From: Bog-756 sp963704585
GTDB lineage: Bacteria > Actinomycetota > Acidimicrobiia > Acidimicrobiales > RAAP-2
DNA length: 64,000 bases
Assembly: GCA_963704585.1 (NCBI GenBank)
Contig: OY969919.1
Span: forward strand, 1,488,001-1,552,000
Reading direction: 5' to 3'
Shown piece by piece: positions 8,721 to 17,672 of this stretch; positions within the stretch are counted from its first letter, which is position 1; each line of letters begins with the position of its first letter. The notes beneath the pieces are model-generated. The model did not search any database. It was not told the DNA's origin and saw nothing but the letters and a program-made list of their open reading frames with translations. Made by a program: the position numbers and the translations under genes.

Positions 8721-10055
8721 TCAGCCGGCGACCTGTGCGGGCACCGGCTGACCGGCCTTCTGGAACGCGGTGCGCACCACGGACGCGGCCTGGCTCTCCA
8801 CCGACGCCGGAGGGCGGTCGGCCAGGAACGCGCGGAACTGGGCGACCGCACCGGCGGCGTTGCCGTCGTGCTGGAGGAGGAGGGTGCCGAGGTAGAGACG
8901 GGCGGCGAAGTCGCCCGGGGCGAGCGCCACGGCCCGCTCGAGCTTTGCCCGCCCGTCGGCCAGGAGCGACGCGCTGGCCCCCTCGGTGCCGGTCTCGACC
9001 TCGAGCCAGCCCAACTGGGCGAGTGCGGGCTCGTTGCCCGGCTGCGCGTCGAGCACGGACTGGTAGAGCTGGGCTGCTTCGCCGAGCTGACCCTGGTCTT
9101 CGGCGGTGGCGGCCTGAGCCAACGTCTGGGCGACCTGCCGGCTCTGGGACAGGCTCACCGTCCCCGTCGCGGTCTGGCCGGGCAGGCGGTGCGACGCCGC
9201 GATCGCGACCCCGACCACCGCGGCAGCGCCGAACGCCGCGACCGCTGCGGCGAGGAACCACCGGCTCCGCCGACGGTTCCGGCCCGCCACGGGAGCCGGC
9301 TCCCCGTGCTCCGCCGGCGCTGCCGGCTCCGCCGCGGGGTCGGGTCGCTCCGTCGTAGCGGGGGTGGGCGCATCCTCCGCGATCTCCGCGCCGCCGATGA
9401 CGGGCGCGGTCGACGCGCGCTCGAGGAGGCCGACTTGCGCGCCGCTCGGTGCGTCTCCGGCGGATGCGCTGCGCAGCGCGGCGAGGCGGGTGAGGTCTCG
9501 CTGGCGGAGCGCGAGGTAGTCGCGGTCGGAGAGGTCGCCCGCGAGGTACTCGGCGTCGGCGTCGGCGAGCGACCGCTCGAGGAAGGCCGTGCGCTCGGCG
9601 CGCGTCATCTCGTCGAGGTCGTCGGCACCGGCCGCCGGCCCGGGGTCGTCCCCGTCGATGGTGCGTCGCCGGTAGAGCGCCAGCCCGAGCACCGCGACCG
9701 CAACCGCGCCGCCGACGACGGGCAGCAGCCAGACCAGCAGTGACCACCCGCTCGCCGGCGGGTCGAGCGCGATCGCCTGGCCGTAGCGCGCGGTCAGGTA
9801 CGAGACGACCTGCTGGTCGCTCCGCCCCTCCTCGACGAGCCGCAGCACGGTCCCCCGTACGGCGACCGCGGTCGGCGCGCTCGAGTCCGCAACCGACAGG
9901 TCCTCGCAGCTCGGGCAGCGGATCGTGGCGTCGATGGCCTGGGCGCGCTGCGCGGGCGACTGCGGCGACGAGGAGAAGGCCCCGCTCCCGACGAGGAGGG
10001 CCACCACGGCGGCGACGCCGAGCAGCGTCCAGACCGGGACCGAGCGGCGGGTCAC
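8721..10055 (-). CDS. ccmH: CcmH-CcmI fusion, cytochrome c maturation
   Basis: 444 residues. A signal-like membrane segment is followed by the CcmH domain with the redox motif RCPSCEDLSVADS, which reduces apocytochrome or CcmG disulfides. Then come a second membrane helix (LLVWLLPVVGG), a CcmI-like region, a third helix (WFLAAAVAAFGAAAVVG) and C-terminal TPR-like repeats for apocytochrome binding. CcmH and CcmI functions are therefore joined in one protein. GTG 10055 overlaps the stop of the upstream thioredoxin gene by four bases (GTGA), indicating translational coupling. It is the last gene of the ccm operon. Confidence 0.88.
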   Translation of the reverse strand: MTRRSVPVWTLLGVAAVVALLVGSGAFSSSPQSPAQRAQAIDATIRCPSCEDLSVADSSAPTAVAVRGTVLRLVEEGRSDQQVVSYLTARYGQAIALDPPASGWSLLVWLLPVVGGAVAVAVLGLALYRRRTIDGDDPGPAAGADDLDEMTRAERTAFLERSLADADAEYLAGDLSDRDYLALRQRDLTRLAALRSASAGDAPSGAQVGLLERASTAPVIGGAEIAEDAPTPATTERPDPAAEPAAPAEHGEPAPVAGRNRRRSRWFLAAAVAAFGAAAVVGVAIAASHRLPGQTATGTVSLSQSRQVAQTLAQAATAEDQGQLGEAAQLYQSVLDAQPGNEPALAQLGWLEVETGTEGASASLLADGRAKLERAVALAPGDFAARLYLGTLLLQHDGNAAGAVAQFRAFLADRPPASVESQAASVVRTAFQKAGQPVPAQVAG

Positions 10056-10656
10056 GCGTGGGTCGCCTTCGCGTCGGCGATGATCCGGTCGAGGTCGGCC
10101 GCAGTGACCGGCGCGACCACGTAGGCGACCACCCGGCCGTCGGGCGCGAGGACGAACGTGGACGGTGGTGCGCGCACGCCGAACGCGAGGGCGATCTGCC
10201 CCGACGGGTCCGCGAGGGTCGGCCACGTCGCGCCCAAGGTCTCCTGGTAGGTGCGGGCCGCGCTCGTCGTGTCGTCGAAGACCACGCTCAGCATCGACGC
10301 GTCACCGCTCCGCTGGTGCTCGAACGCGAACTGCACCAGCGATGGGCCCTCCTGCTGGCAGGGCGTGCACCAGCTCGCGAAGAAGTTGACGACCATGTAC
10401 CGGCCCGGGGGGTGCGCGAGCGCGTAGGCGGCACCGGTCACGGTGGTGCCTGCGATCGGCGGCGTCACCCTCCCGACGAGCGGGCTCTGCACCTCCGTCG
10501 CGGTGGCCGGCGGCCGCGTCGCGAGCACGGCGATGAGCCCGGCCGCCGCGAGGAGCACGACGAGAGCCGCCCACCGCGCGGTGTGGCGGGCGCGGGCGGC
10601 GCGCCGGACGGCCGGCTCCCACCCTCCTCAGCGATCTGCGTGTCGGGCGCGCTCAC
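10052..10656 (-). CDS. ccmG: CcmG/ResA-like membrane-anchored thioredoxin (probable frameshift near the 5' end)
   Basis: The thioredoxin-fold part is read from about 10600 to 10052: an N-terminal membrane helix, then FFASWCTPCQQEGP with the CxxC redox pair, and the cis-proline-like stretch VRAPPSTFVL. It should reduce apocytochrome c or CcmH outside the membrane. The only in-frame start is GTG 10558, inside the membrane helix. In another frame, GTG 10656 overlaps the ccmF stop by GTGA, like its operon neighbours, and reads a hydrophilic Ala/Pro-rich N-terminus. The span 10656-10052 is 605 bases, one short of a multiple of three, so one base seems lost near 10560-10600. Confidence 0.8.
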
Positions 10657-12756
10657 TGCGGTTCACCTGCGCCGACCAGCGGCTCGGGTGCAGGGGCCCG
10701 GGGCACCGGGCCCGGAGGACCGGACTCCGTCGTCGGTCGCCCCCGTCCGCGTCGCCGGGGGCCACCGATCGAGGGCCCCGCCGAGACCGGATCGGTCGGG
10801 CGCCGCCGCCTGCCCGGGATCGCGGCGAGCACCGAGCCGGCCACGACGAGGGCCCCGCCGATCCAGAGCCAGACGACGAGCGGCTGGACGACGACGCCGA
10901 AGGTCCAGACACCGCCCCGGTCGGGGATCGAGTCGATCGTGAGGTAGACGTCGTCGCGCCAGCTCGAATCGATCGCCGGCGTGCCGACCGGGTCGGTTCC
11001 CGCGCCGAACTGGCTGATCGCCGGCGAGAACGTCCCGCCCCCGTCGACGCGCAGCGCGGCCTGCAGCTCGGAGTGGGAGGGCGACGTGACCGTCCTCGTC
11101 GTGACGAAGGTCACCGTGTGACCGTCGAAGGTCGCCGACCCACCCCGCGCGAGACGGACCTCCCCGCGCTGGCCGTACGCGGTCGCCGCGGCGAGACCGA
11201 TGGCGAGCACGACCACCCCGATGTGGACGACCATCCCGCCGTTCGCCCGCCCGACCAGGCCGCGCCATCCCGCGAGCCACGCCGCGCCTCGGAGGTGCGC
11301 CCCCGGAACGCGCGTCGCGGTGGGCCGCCCGCACCGACAGGACGAGCGCGCGGCCCGCGGAGGCCGCGGCGAACGCGCCGAGCCCGAAGGCGAGGAGCGG
11401 CTCGGCACCGCGCAGCCCGCCCACCACGCAGGCGACGACCACGCCCACGCCGATCGCGGCGGGGACCGCGAGCCGGCTCCTGAGCACCGCGAGGTTCGTC
11501 TTGCGCCACGGGAGAGCGGGCGCGACGGCCATCAGGAAGAGCAGCGCGAGGGCGAGCGGGATCACGACGCGGTTGAAGTAGGGCGCGCCGACGGTCACCT
11601 GCTGACCGGCGTTGAGCGCCTCGTAGAGGAGGGGGAAGACGGTGCCGAGCAGGACGACGAAGGCGAAGGCGACGAAGAGGAGGTTGTTGGCGAGGAACGC
11701 ACCCTCGCGGCTGATCGGCGAGTCGATGCCGCCCGGCGAGCGGAGCCGGTCGCCGCGCCAGGCGATGAGCCCGACGCCGCAGAGGAGCACCAGCCCGAAG
11801 AAGCCGAGCAGCAGCGGCCCGATCGTCGAGGAGGAGAACGAGTGGACCGACTGGATGACACCGGACCGGGTGAGGAAGGTGCCGAGGATGGTGAGGCTGA
11901 ACGTCGCGACGACGAGGGAGAGGTTCCAGATCCGCAGCAGCCCACGACGCTGTTGGACCATCGCCGAGTGGAGGTACGCGGTGCCGACCAGCCAGGGCAG
12001 GAGCGACGCGTTCTCGACCGGGTCCCACGCCCAGAACCCGCCCCAGCCGAGGACCTGGTAGGACCACCACGCGCCGAGCACGATCCCGACCGAGAGGAAC
12101 GTCCAGGCGAAGAGGGTCCACCGCCTGGTCTCGCCCTGCCAGTCCTCCTCGAGCCTTCCGGTGACCAGCGACGCGATCGCGAAGGCGAACGGCAGCGTGA
12201 AGCCCACCAGACCGAGGTAGAGCAGGGGCGGGTGGAAGAGGACGAGCGGGTTGTCCTGGAGGAGCACGTTCGGCCCGAGCCCGTTGGCCGGGATCGCGCC
12301 GCTCACGTGGGCGAACGGGTCGGCCGGGCCGAGCATGAGCCCGAAGAAGAACGCGGCGACCGCGTAGACCACCAGCGTCGCCCAGGCCACGATCGGGTCC
12401 GACGCGCGGCGCCGGAAGCGCCAGGCCATCGCGGTCGCGTAGCCGCCGAGGACGACGCCCCAGAGCAGGATCGAGCCGGCCAGCGCGGACCAGAGGCCGG
12501 TGATCGAGTAGAGCAGCGGCGTCGTCCGGCTGTTGTTGTCCGCGACGTAGGTGAGGGAGAAGTCGTGGGTGACCAGCGCATGCTCCATCGCCGCGACCGC
12601 GAGGAGCCCGCCGAGGAGGAGGACGGGCGCGTAGAGCGGTGCGCTGCGAAGCGTCGAGGCGCGCCCACGCACCAGACCCACCGTGACGACCACGATGCCG
12701 ATCACCGCGGCCGCGAATCCGAGGAGGACGCCGGTATGGCCGAGCGCCCCGTTCAC
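10653..12756 (-). pseudogene. ccmF: CcmF heme lyase subunit, interrupted by a frameshift
   Basis: Read from GTG 12756, the first ~480 residues are a multi-pass membrane protein with the heme-handling tryptophan-rich motif WGGFWAWDPVENASLLPW, the hallmark of CcmF, which attaches heme to apocytochrome c with CcmH. Near 11300-11325 (beside a run of five C) the frame is lost. The C-terminal ~220 residues, including the helix MVVHIGVVVLAIGLA and a large external domain, continue in another frame to the stop at 10653. The total span of 2104 bases is one more than a multiple of three, so deleting one base restores about 700 codons. Sequencing error is as likely as inactivation, given that every other ccm gene is present. 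Confidence 0.85.
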
Positions 12757-12781
12757 GACGCGTCGGGGGCGGGCGCCCCGG

Positions 12782-13273
12782 TCACCGCTTCGACCCGTTG
12801 GGCGCCGTCACCCGGCCGGGGTACTGCGCGATGTAGTTCGCCGAGTGCTTCACGAGGATCTGGTCGGAGACGAAGACCGGACCGTCGAAGTGGCCGACCG
12901 CGATGACCGGGATGCCCGACTGGAAGAGCTGCGGAGGACTGCCCGTGTTGTCCACCGCCAGGTGGGTGGCGCCGGCGGTCACCACGAAGTCCACCCCGAC
13001 GGGTGTCGGATGGATCGAACCGGGCGCCACGACCCCCTCGAGGTTGAAGGTCCGGTTCCCGAGGCTCGCCTGCTGCGCGATGGCCTGGTCGGCGGGCAGG
13101 TAGAAGTCGAGGGCGGAGCCGAGGCCCTTCACCAGCAGGAAGACGAGCGATCCGACGAGCACCGCCCCGACCACCACGTAGCGGACACGGCGCGCGGCCC
13201 CGAGACCACGTTCGGGGGAGGGCGGCGCGGGTGTGGGTGCGGCCGCCGGCGGGGCCGGCGGTGCGGTCGTCAC
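12782..13273 (-). CDS. ccmE: CcmE periplasmic-side heme chaperone
   Basis: 163 residues: a Pro/Ala-rich N-terminus, one membrane helix (YVVVGAVLVGSLVFLLV, about 32-49) and an OB-like domain outside the membrane. The heme-binding motif reads ILVKHSANY, giving His143 and Tyr147 with the family spacing; the more usual form is HDENY. It takes heme from CcmABCD and hands it to CcmF. Its GTG start overlaps the ccmD stop by GTGA. Confidence 0.9.
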   Translation of the reverse strand: MTTAPPAPPAAAPTPAPPSPERGLGAARRVRYVVVGAVLVGSLVFLLVKGLGSALDFYLPADQAIAQQASLGNRTFNLEGVVAPGSIHPTPVGVDFVVTAGATHLAVDNTGSPPQLFQSGIPVIAVGHFDGPVFVSDQILVKHSANYIAQYPGRVTAPNGSKR

Positions 13274-13422
13274 ATCTCGCCTTCGGTCGGGCCGCCCCCG
13301 ATTCGCTCCGCCCGGACGCGGGCGACCGCACGGGCGAGCCGCCGCTGCCGCCAGCCGAGGTGGACCGCGTAGAGGAAGAGGATGCCGAGCACGATCACGT
13401 AGCCGGCGACGATGTACCTCAC
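13270..13422 (-). CDS. ccmD: CcmD-like single-helix protein
   Basis: A 50-residue protein easily missed because of its size: one membrane helix (YIVAGYVIVLGILFLYAVHLGW) followed by an Arg-rich cytoplasmic tail. This is the layout of CcmD, which stabilises the CcmC-CcmE heme complex. Both ends overlap their neighbours by four bases (GTGA with ccmC upstream and with ccmE downstream), which makes a real coupled gene very likely. The call rests on size, topology and position. Confidence 0.78.
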   Translation of the reverse strand: MRYIVAGYVIVLGILFLYAVHLGWRQRRLARAVARVRAERIGGGPTEGEM

Positions 13423-14273
13423 GGGACGCTCTCGGTCACCGGCTCGCGGTGGAGGTCCTCCGGTGCCACCGCGCCGTCACCGACCGCCGGACCGGTCACC
13501 GTCGCGTCCGGCCCGGCCGGCTCGATGTCGGCCTCGGCGCGCCGCTCGAGGAGCGCGACCTCGAGCTCGCCGCCGCCGAGCCAGTCCTCGAGCGCCGCGT
13601 TGCGGTACCGGACGAGGAGCATCCAGACGAAGACGAGGGTGAGCGCGACGACCCCGAGCAGGAGGGTGTACGCCATCGACCCGTGGATCGTGGGGTTGAG
13701 CCCCGGGTTGAGCACCGTCGCGCCCTGGTGGAGGGTGCGCCACCAGAGCACCGAGAAGTGGACGATCGGCACGTCCACGACCGCGAAGAGCGCGACGATC
13801 GCGCTGCGCTTCGCCCGCACGTCGGGCTCGGCGGGTACGCGGCGCAGCGCGAGGTACCCGAGGAAGAGCACGAGCAGCACCGCCGTCGAGGTCAGGCGCG
13901 CGTCCCACGCCCACCAGACTCCCCAGGTGGGCTTGCCCCAGATCGACCCGGACACGAGCGTGCAGACGTTGAAGACGACCCCGACCTCGACCGCGGCGGC
14001 CGCGAGCCGGTCCCAGGCGAGCGAGCGGGTCCGGGGCCAGAGGTAGAGGAGGCTCGAGAGCGCGGCGAGCCCGAAGGCGAGGTAGAGGGCGACCCAGGCG
14101 ACCCCCGGATGGAGGTAGACGAGGCGGACCAGGTCCCCCTGGGTCTTGTCGGGCGGCGTGACCCACAGTCCGAGCCACACGGTGAGCGCGGTGGTCACCG
14201 CCGCGCACACCCCGATCACACGCACCGTCCACCGCGCCAGTGGGGAGGCGAGCGGGGGCGTCCCGCGGCTCAC
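13419..14273 (-). CDS. ccmC: CcmC heme-handling membrane protein
   Basis: 284 residues with six predicted membrane helices and the tryptophan-rich motif WGVWWAWDARLTS, shared by CcmC and CcmF. The family loads heme onto CcmE outside the membrane. A hydrophilic C-terminal tail of about 60 residues, rich in Glu, Pro and Ala, is longer than usual. GTG 14273 overlaps the ccmB stop by GTGA and was chosen for that reason. Confidence 0.9.
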   Translation of the reverse strand: MSRGTPPLASPLARWTVRVIGVCAAVTTALTVWLGLWVTPPDKTQGDLVRLVYLHPGVAWVALYLAFGLAALSSLLYLWPRTRSLAWDRLAAAAVEVGVVFNVCTLVSGSIWGKPTWGVWWAWDARLTSTAVLLVLFLGYLALRRVPAEPDVRAKRSAIVALFAVVDVPIVHFSVLWWRTLHQGATVLNPGLNPTIHGSMAYTLLLGVVALTLVFVWMLLVRYRNAALEDWLGGGELEVALLERRAEADIEPAGPDATVTGPAVGDGAVAPEDLHREPVTESVP

Positions 14274-14941
14274 GCCGACTCCTGGATCGGCCCGAAGGCC
14301 ACGACCCCGATCGCGAGGTACGCCGCGTCGAAGACGACGAGGAGGCGGAGCCACGGCCAGCCGTCCGACGCGATCCCGCCGGCGAGGGCCGCCTGCCAGA
14401 TCCGCGTCCCCGCGAGGAGGACCGGGGCGACGACCGGCAGCAGCAGGAAGGGAAGCAGCGTCTCGCGGACCTTCAGACCCGCCGAGAGCGCGCCGTACAA
14501 GGTGCCGGTGGCGGCGAGCCCGACGGTGCCGAGCGCGCACGAGGCGATGACGAGCCACGGAACCTCGACGTGCACGCCGTAGAGCAGGAGCACCCCGGCC
14601 GCGAGCAGGGCCTCGAGGACGAGCAGCTGCGCCCCGACCGCAGCCGCCTTGCCGAGGAAGAGGCCCGCTGGGTCGAGGCCCGAGAGTCGCAGTCCGTCGC
14701 GCGCGCCGTCCGCGGACTCGACAGCCACGCTGCGCTGGACGGCGAGCACCGTGCAGAAGAGCACCGCTACCCAAAAGAGCCCGGGCGCACCCCTGGCCAT
14801 GAGCGTCCGGTCCGGGCCGAGCGCGAACGCGAAGAGGACGAGCGCGACCACGCCGAAGGGTGCGACCTGCGAGAGGGCGACCCGCGAGCGCGCCTCGATG
14901 CGGAGGTCCTTCCCCGCGACGAGGAGCGAGTCACGCCACAT
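14270..14941 (-). CDS. ccmB: CcmB, membrane subunit of heme-trafficking ABC complex
   Basis: 223 residues, strongly hydrophobic, with about six helices. It includes the family stretch VLFCTVLAVQRSVAVESADGARDGLRLSGLDP after the second helix. With CcmA it powers release of heme-bound CcmE from CcmC. ATG 14941 overlaps the 3' end of ccmA by 11 bases. Confidence 0.88.
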   Translation of the reverse strand: MWRDSLLVAGKDLRIEARSRVALSQVAPFGVVALVLFAFALGPDRTLMARGAPGLFWVAVLFCTVLAVQRSVAVESADGARDGLRLSGLDPAGLFLGKAAAVGAQLLVLEALLAAGVLLLYGVHVEVPWLVIASCALGTVGLAATGTLYGALSAGLKVRETLLPFLLLPVVAPVLLAGTRIWQAALAGGIASDGWPWLRLLVVFDAAYLAIGVVAFGPIQESA

Positions 14942-15710
14942 GGAAGACCTCGGCGACCCCGTCGACTCCGGCGACCACGTCGAGCGGTGCCCGTGTCCCG
15001 CCGTCGGTAGGGGCCGCGCTGTGCGACGCGGCCGGCGCGGCCGGCGCGAGCGTCCGCTCGGCGGTGATCCGACCGCCGGCCACTGTGACCGCGCGGCTCG
15101 CGAGGCGTGCCGCGACGGCGGACTCGTGCGAGGCGACGACGACCGTGACCCCGTTGCGTCCCGCGTCGGCGACGACGCCGTCGAGGACCGCGCGTGCTGT
15201 CGCGTCGAGGCCCGCGTGGGGCTCGTCGAGCAGCCAGAGGTCCGGCCATCGCGCGACGAGCACGGCGAGCGCCACCCGACGGCGCTGGCCCGCCGAGAGC
15301 TTCGCGGCACGGGTCCCGGCGAGGCGCCCGGTCAGGCCGAGGCGCTCGCAGGCCGGCTCGATGCGGGCACGGTCGGCGCCCGCCGCCCGGACCGCGAAGG
15401 CCACGTTCTCGCGCACCGTCAGGTCGTCGTAGAGGTGGTTGGCGTGGGAGAGCAGGCCGACCCGCCGCCGGAGCCGGGTGCGGTGCCGGACCGGGTCGAG
15501 CCCGAGGACGGTGGCCCGTCCCGAGGCGAGCGGCACCAGGCCCGCACAGACCCGCAGCAGGCTCGTCTTGCCCGCCCCGTTCGGCCCGTCGACGAGCACC
15601 GTCTCACCGGCCGCGACCTCGAGGTCGACGCCCGCGAGCAGGGGAAACCTGCCCGAAAGCGCGACGACGGCCTGCAGGGAAATCGCGGGGGAGGGAGCTG
15701 CCGGTGCCAT
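14931..15710 (-). CDS. ccmA: CcmA, ATPase of heme-trafficking ABC complex
   Basis: 259 residues. Walker A GPNGAGKTSLLRV is near residue 42, the signature LSAGQRRRVALAVL is near 139 and Walker B DLWLLDEPHAGLD near 160. It is fused to a ~40-residue C-terminal extension of unknown role. It is the first gene of the tightly overlapping run ccmA-B-C-D-E, followed by ccmF-G-H. A minus-strand TAGCAT element 11 bases before ATG 15710 may start this run independently of ccdA. Confidence 0.9.
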   Translation of the reverse strand: MAPAAPSPAISLQAVVALSGRFPLLAGVDLEVAAGETVLVDGPNGAGKTSLLRVCAGLVPLASGRATVLGLDPVRHRTRLRRRVGLLSHANHLYDDLTVRENVAFAVRAAGADRARIEPACERLGLTGRLAGTRAAKLSAGQRRRVALAVLVARWPDLWLLDEPHAGLDATARAVLDGVVADAGRNGVTVVVASHESAVAARLASRAVTVAGGRITAERTLAPAAPAASHSAAPTDGGTRAPLDVVAGVDGVAEVFHVA

Positions 15711-15721
15711 AGGCGCGCACC

Positions 15722-15727
15722 ATGCTA
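15722..15727 (-). promoter_or_regulatory. possible -10 element of the ccmA-H operon
   Basis: TAGCAT on the minus strand, 11 bases before the ccmA ATG, downstream of the hairpin that follows ccdA. The position suits a short-leader transcript; no clear -35 hexamer is visible. Confidence 0.35.
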
Positions 15728-15785
15728 CGGGCGCCCGTCCCGGGGAGCCAGGCGAGGAGCGGGCCCTGCGACCCGGTCGGGGCCT

Positions 15786-15804
15786 GCCCGAGGACGCCTC
15801 GGGC
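15786..15804 (-). terminator. GC-rich hairpin directly after ccdA
   Basis: GCCCGAGG-ACG-CCTCGGGC is a perfect 8-bp stem with a 3-base loop, beginning at the base after the ccdA stop codon. No T-run follows. It probably separates ccdA from the ccmA operon, at least partly. Confidence 0.5.
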
Positions 15805-16668
15805 TCAGCTCACGGAGAGCCGGCTCAGGTGGAGGTCACGCAGCCAGGTGGAGATGTGGGCCGAGAGGACGTCGACGTTGCCCGTCACGAGCAGGAGCCC
15901 GAAGCCGATGAGCACGGCGCCGCCCACCAGGTCGACCAGGCGGAGGCGGCTCCGGAAGCGTGCGAGGAGATCGGTGGCCCGCCCGAAGGCGACACCGGTC
16001 ACGAGGAACGGCACACCGAGGCCGAGGGAGTAGGCGGAGAGGAGGACGATCCCCCCGGTCGCGGACCCGCCGGTGCCCGCGGCGAGTGCGAGCACACTGC
16101 CGAGGACCGGTCCGATGCACGGCGTCCACGCGAAGGCGAAGGCCATCCCGAGGACGGGCGGCGCCCACATGCCGAGCCGGGAGGGCGCGACCGCGAACCG
16201 CCGCTCCCCCGCGAGCGCCCCCGGCAGCGGGACGCCGGCCGCGAGCGCGATGAGGACCGCCCCGAAGAGGACGATCAGGATCCCCGACGCGGTCTCGAGG
16301 GCCCGCTGGTGCGTGAGGAAGAGCCGGCCGAGCGCCGACGCGGACGCCCCGAGTATCACGAAGACGACCGTGAAGCCGGCGACGAAGGTGAGGATGCCGC
16401 GTACGAGGCGGGCCCGGTGGGCGCGGAGCTGCTCGTCGCTCGGCGACGCGGCGACGTCGGGCGCGGCCACCGGCCCCCCGGCACCGACCAGCACACGCTC
16501 GCGCCGCGGCGCCTCCCGCAACGCGCCGAGCTCGGCGGCCGACAGGCCGGAGACCATCGAGAGGTAGGCCGGCACGAGCGGTAGGACGCACGGAGAGAGG
16601 AACGAGAGCATCCCCGCGCCGAACGCGACCAGGATCCCGAGGGGGTCGGCGTGGATCGCGGCCGGCAC
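15805..16668 (-). CDS. ccdA: CcdA-like thiol-disulfide electron transfer membrane protein
   Basis: 287 residues of the DsbD/CcdA family with six to seven helices. Two conserved cysteines are visible, in LSFLSPCVLPLVPAY (helix 1) and FAWTPCIGPVLGS (helix 4). They pass reducing power from cytoplasmic thioredoxin to CcmG/CcmH outside the membrane. A hydrophilic loop of about 50 residues lies between helices 1 and 2. The gene is immediately upstream of the ccm operon on the same strand. GTG 16668 is the assumed start. Confidence 0.9.
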   Translation of the reverse strand: MPAAIHADPLGILVAFGAGMLSFLSPCVLPLVPAYLSMVSGLSAAELGALREAPRRERVLVGAGGPVAAPDVAASPSDEQLRAHRARLVRGILTFVAGFTVVFVILGASASALGRLFLTHQRALETASGILIVLFGAVLIALAAGVPLPGALAGERRFAVAPSRLGMWAPPVLGMAFAFAWTPCIGPVLGSVLALAAGTGGSATGGIVLLSAYSLGLGVPFLVTGVAFGRATDLLARFRSRLRLVDLVGGAVLIGFGLLLVTGNVDVLSAHISTWLRDLHLSRLSVS

Positions 16669-16683
16669 GGGCGCCGTCGCTGC

Positions 16684-17655
16684 TCAGGTCAGCTGGCTCT
16701 TGACCAGCGCCAGGTCCGCCTCGACCATCATCTCGACGAGCCTCGGGAAGTCGATCTCGCGGTGCCACCCGAGGACGCGCTCTGCCTTCGAGGCGTCGCC
16801 GACCAGGAGGTCGACCTCGGCCGGGCGGAGGAACCGCTCGTCGATGATCACGTGCTGCTCCCAGTCGAGGTCCGCGGCCGAGAAGGCGAGCTCCACGAGC
16901 TCCTTCACCGAATGGGTCTCGCCTGTCGCGACCACGTAGTCCTCCGGCCGGTCCTGCTGGAGCATCAGCCACATGGCACGCACGTAGTCGGCCGCGTATC
17001 CCCAGTCGCGCTGCGCATCGAGGTTGCCGAGCGCGAGCTTGTCGTCGATGCCCGCCTTGATCCGGGCGACCCCGTGGGTCACCTTGCGGGTCACGAACTC
17101 GAGGCCGCGGCGTGGCGACTCGTGGTTGAAGAGGATCCCCGACGACGCGTGGAGGTCGTAGGACTCGCGGTAGTTGACCGTGATCCAGTGGCCGTAGACC
17201 TTGGCCACCCCGTAGGGGCTGCGCGGGTAGAACGGCGTGGCCTCCAACTGCGGGACCTCGAGGACCTTCCCGAACATCTCCGACGAGCTCGCCTGATAGA
17301 AGCGGATCTCCGGGTCGACCGTGCGGATCGCGTCGAGCACACGGGTCACCCCGAGCGCGGTGGTCTCGCCGGTCAGGACCGGCTGGTTCCACGACGTCTG
17401 CACGAAGGACTGCGCGGCGAGGTTGTAGACCTCGGTCGGCCGGTTGTCGCGCAGGATGTTGATCATCGAGACCTCGTCGAGCAGGTCGCCCTGGACGAGC
17501 GCGAGCCGGTCCTGGATGTGGGCGATCCGCTCGAAGTTGATCGTGCTGGACCGGCGGACCATCCCGCACACCTCGTACCCGCGGTCGAGCAGGAACTCGG
17601 CGAGGTAGGAGCCGTCCTGCCCGGTGACGCCGGTGATCAACGCTCGCTTGGCCAT
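16684..17655 (-). CDS. gmd: GDP-mannose 4,6-dehydratase
   Basis: 323 residues of the short-chain dehydrogenase fold. The NADP-binding motif GVTGQDGSYLAE is at the N-terminus, then MVRRSSTINFERI, the substrate/catalytic stretch QASSSEMFGKV and the YxxxK pair in YPRSPYGVAKVYGHW. The enzyme converts GDP-mannose to GDP-4-keto-6-deoxymannose, precursor of GDP-fucose, rhamnose or perosamine for surface polysaccharides. ATG 17655 matches the family N-terminus. The preceding gene on this strand is unrelated enoyl-CoA hydratase. Confidence 0.95.
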   Translation of the reverse strand: MAKRALITGVTGQDGSYLAEFLLDRGYEVCGMVRRSSTINFERIAHIQDRLALVQGDLLDEVSMINILRDNRPTEVYNLAAQSFVQTSWNQPVLTGETTALGVTRVLDAIRTVDPEIRFYQASSSEMFGKVLEVPQLEATPFYPRSPYGVAKVYGHWITVNYRESYDLHASSGILFNHESPRRGLEFVTRKVTHGVARIKAGIDDKLALGNLDAQRDWGYAADYVRAMWLMLQQDRPEDYVVATGETHSVKELVELAFSAADLDWEQHVIIDERFLRPAEVDLLVGDASKAERVLGWHREIDFPRLVEMMVEADLALVKSQLT

Positions 17656-17672
17656 GGTGTGGGCTCCTCGGG

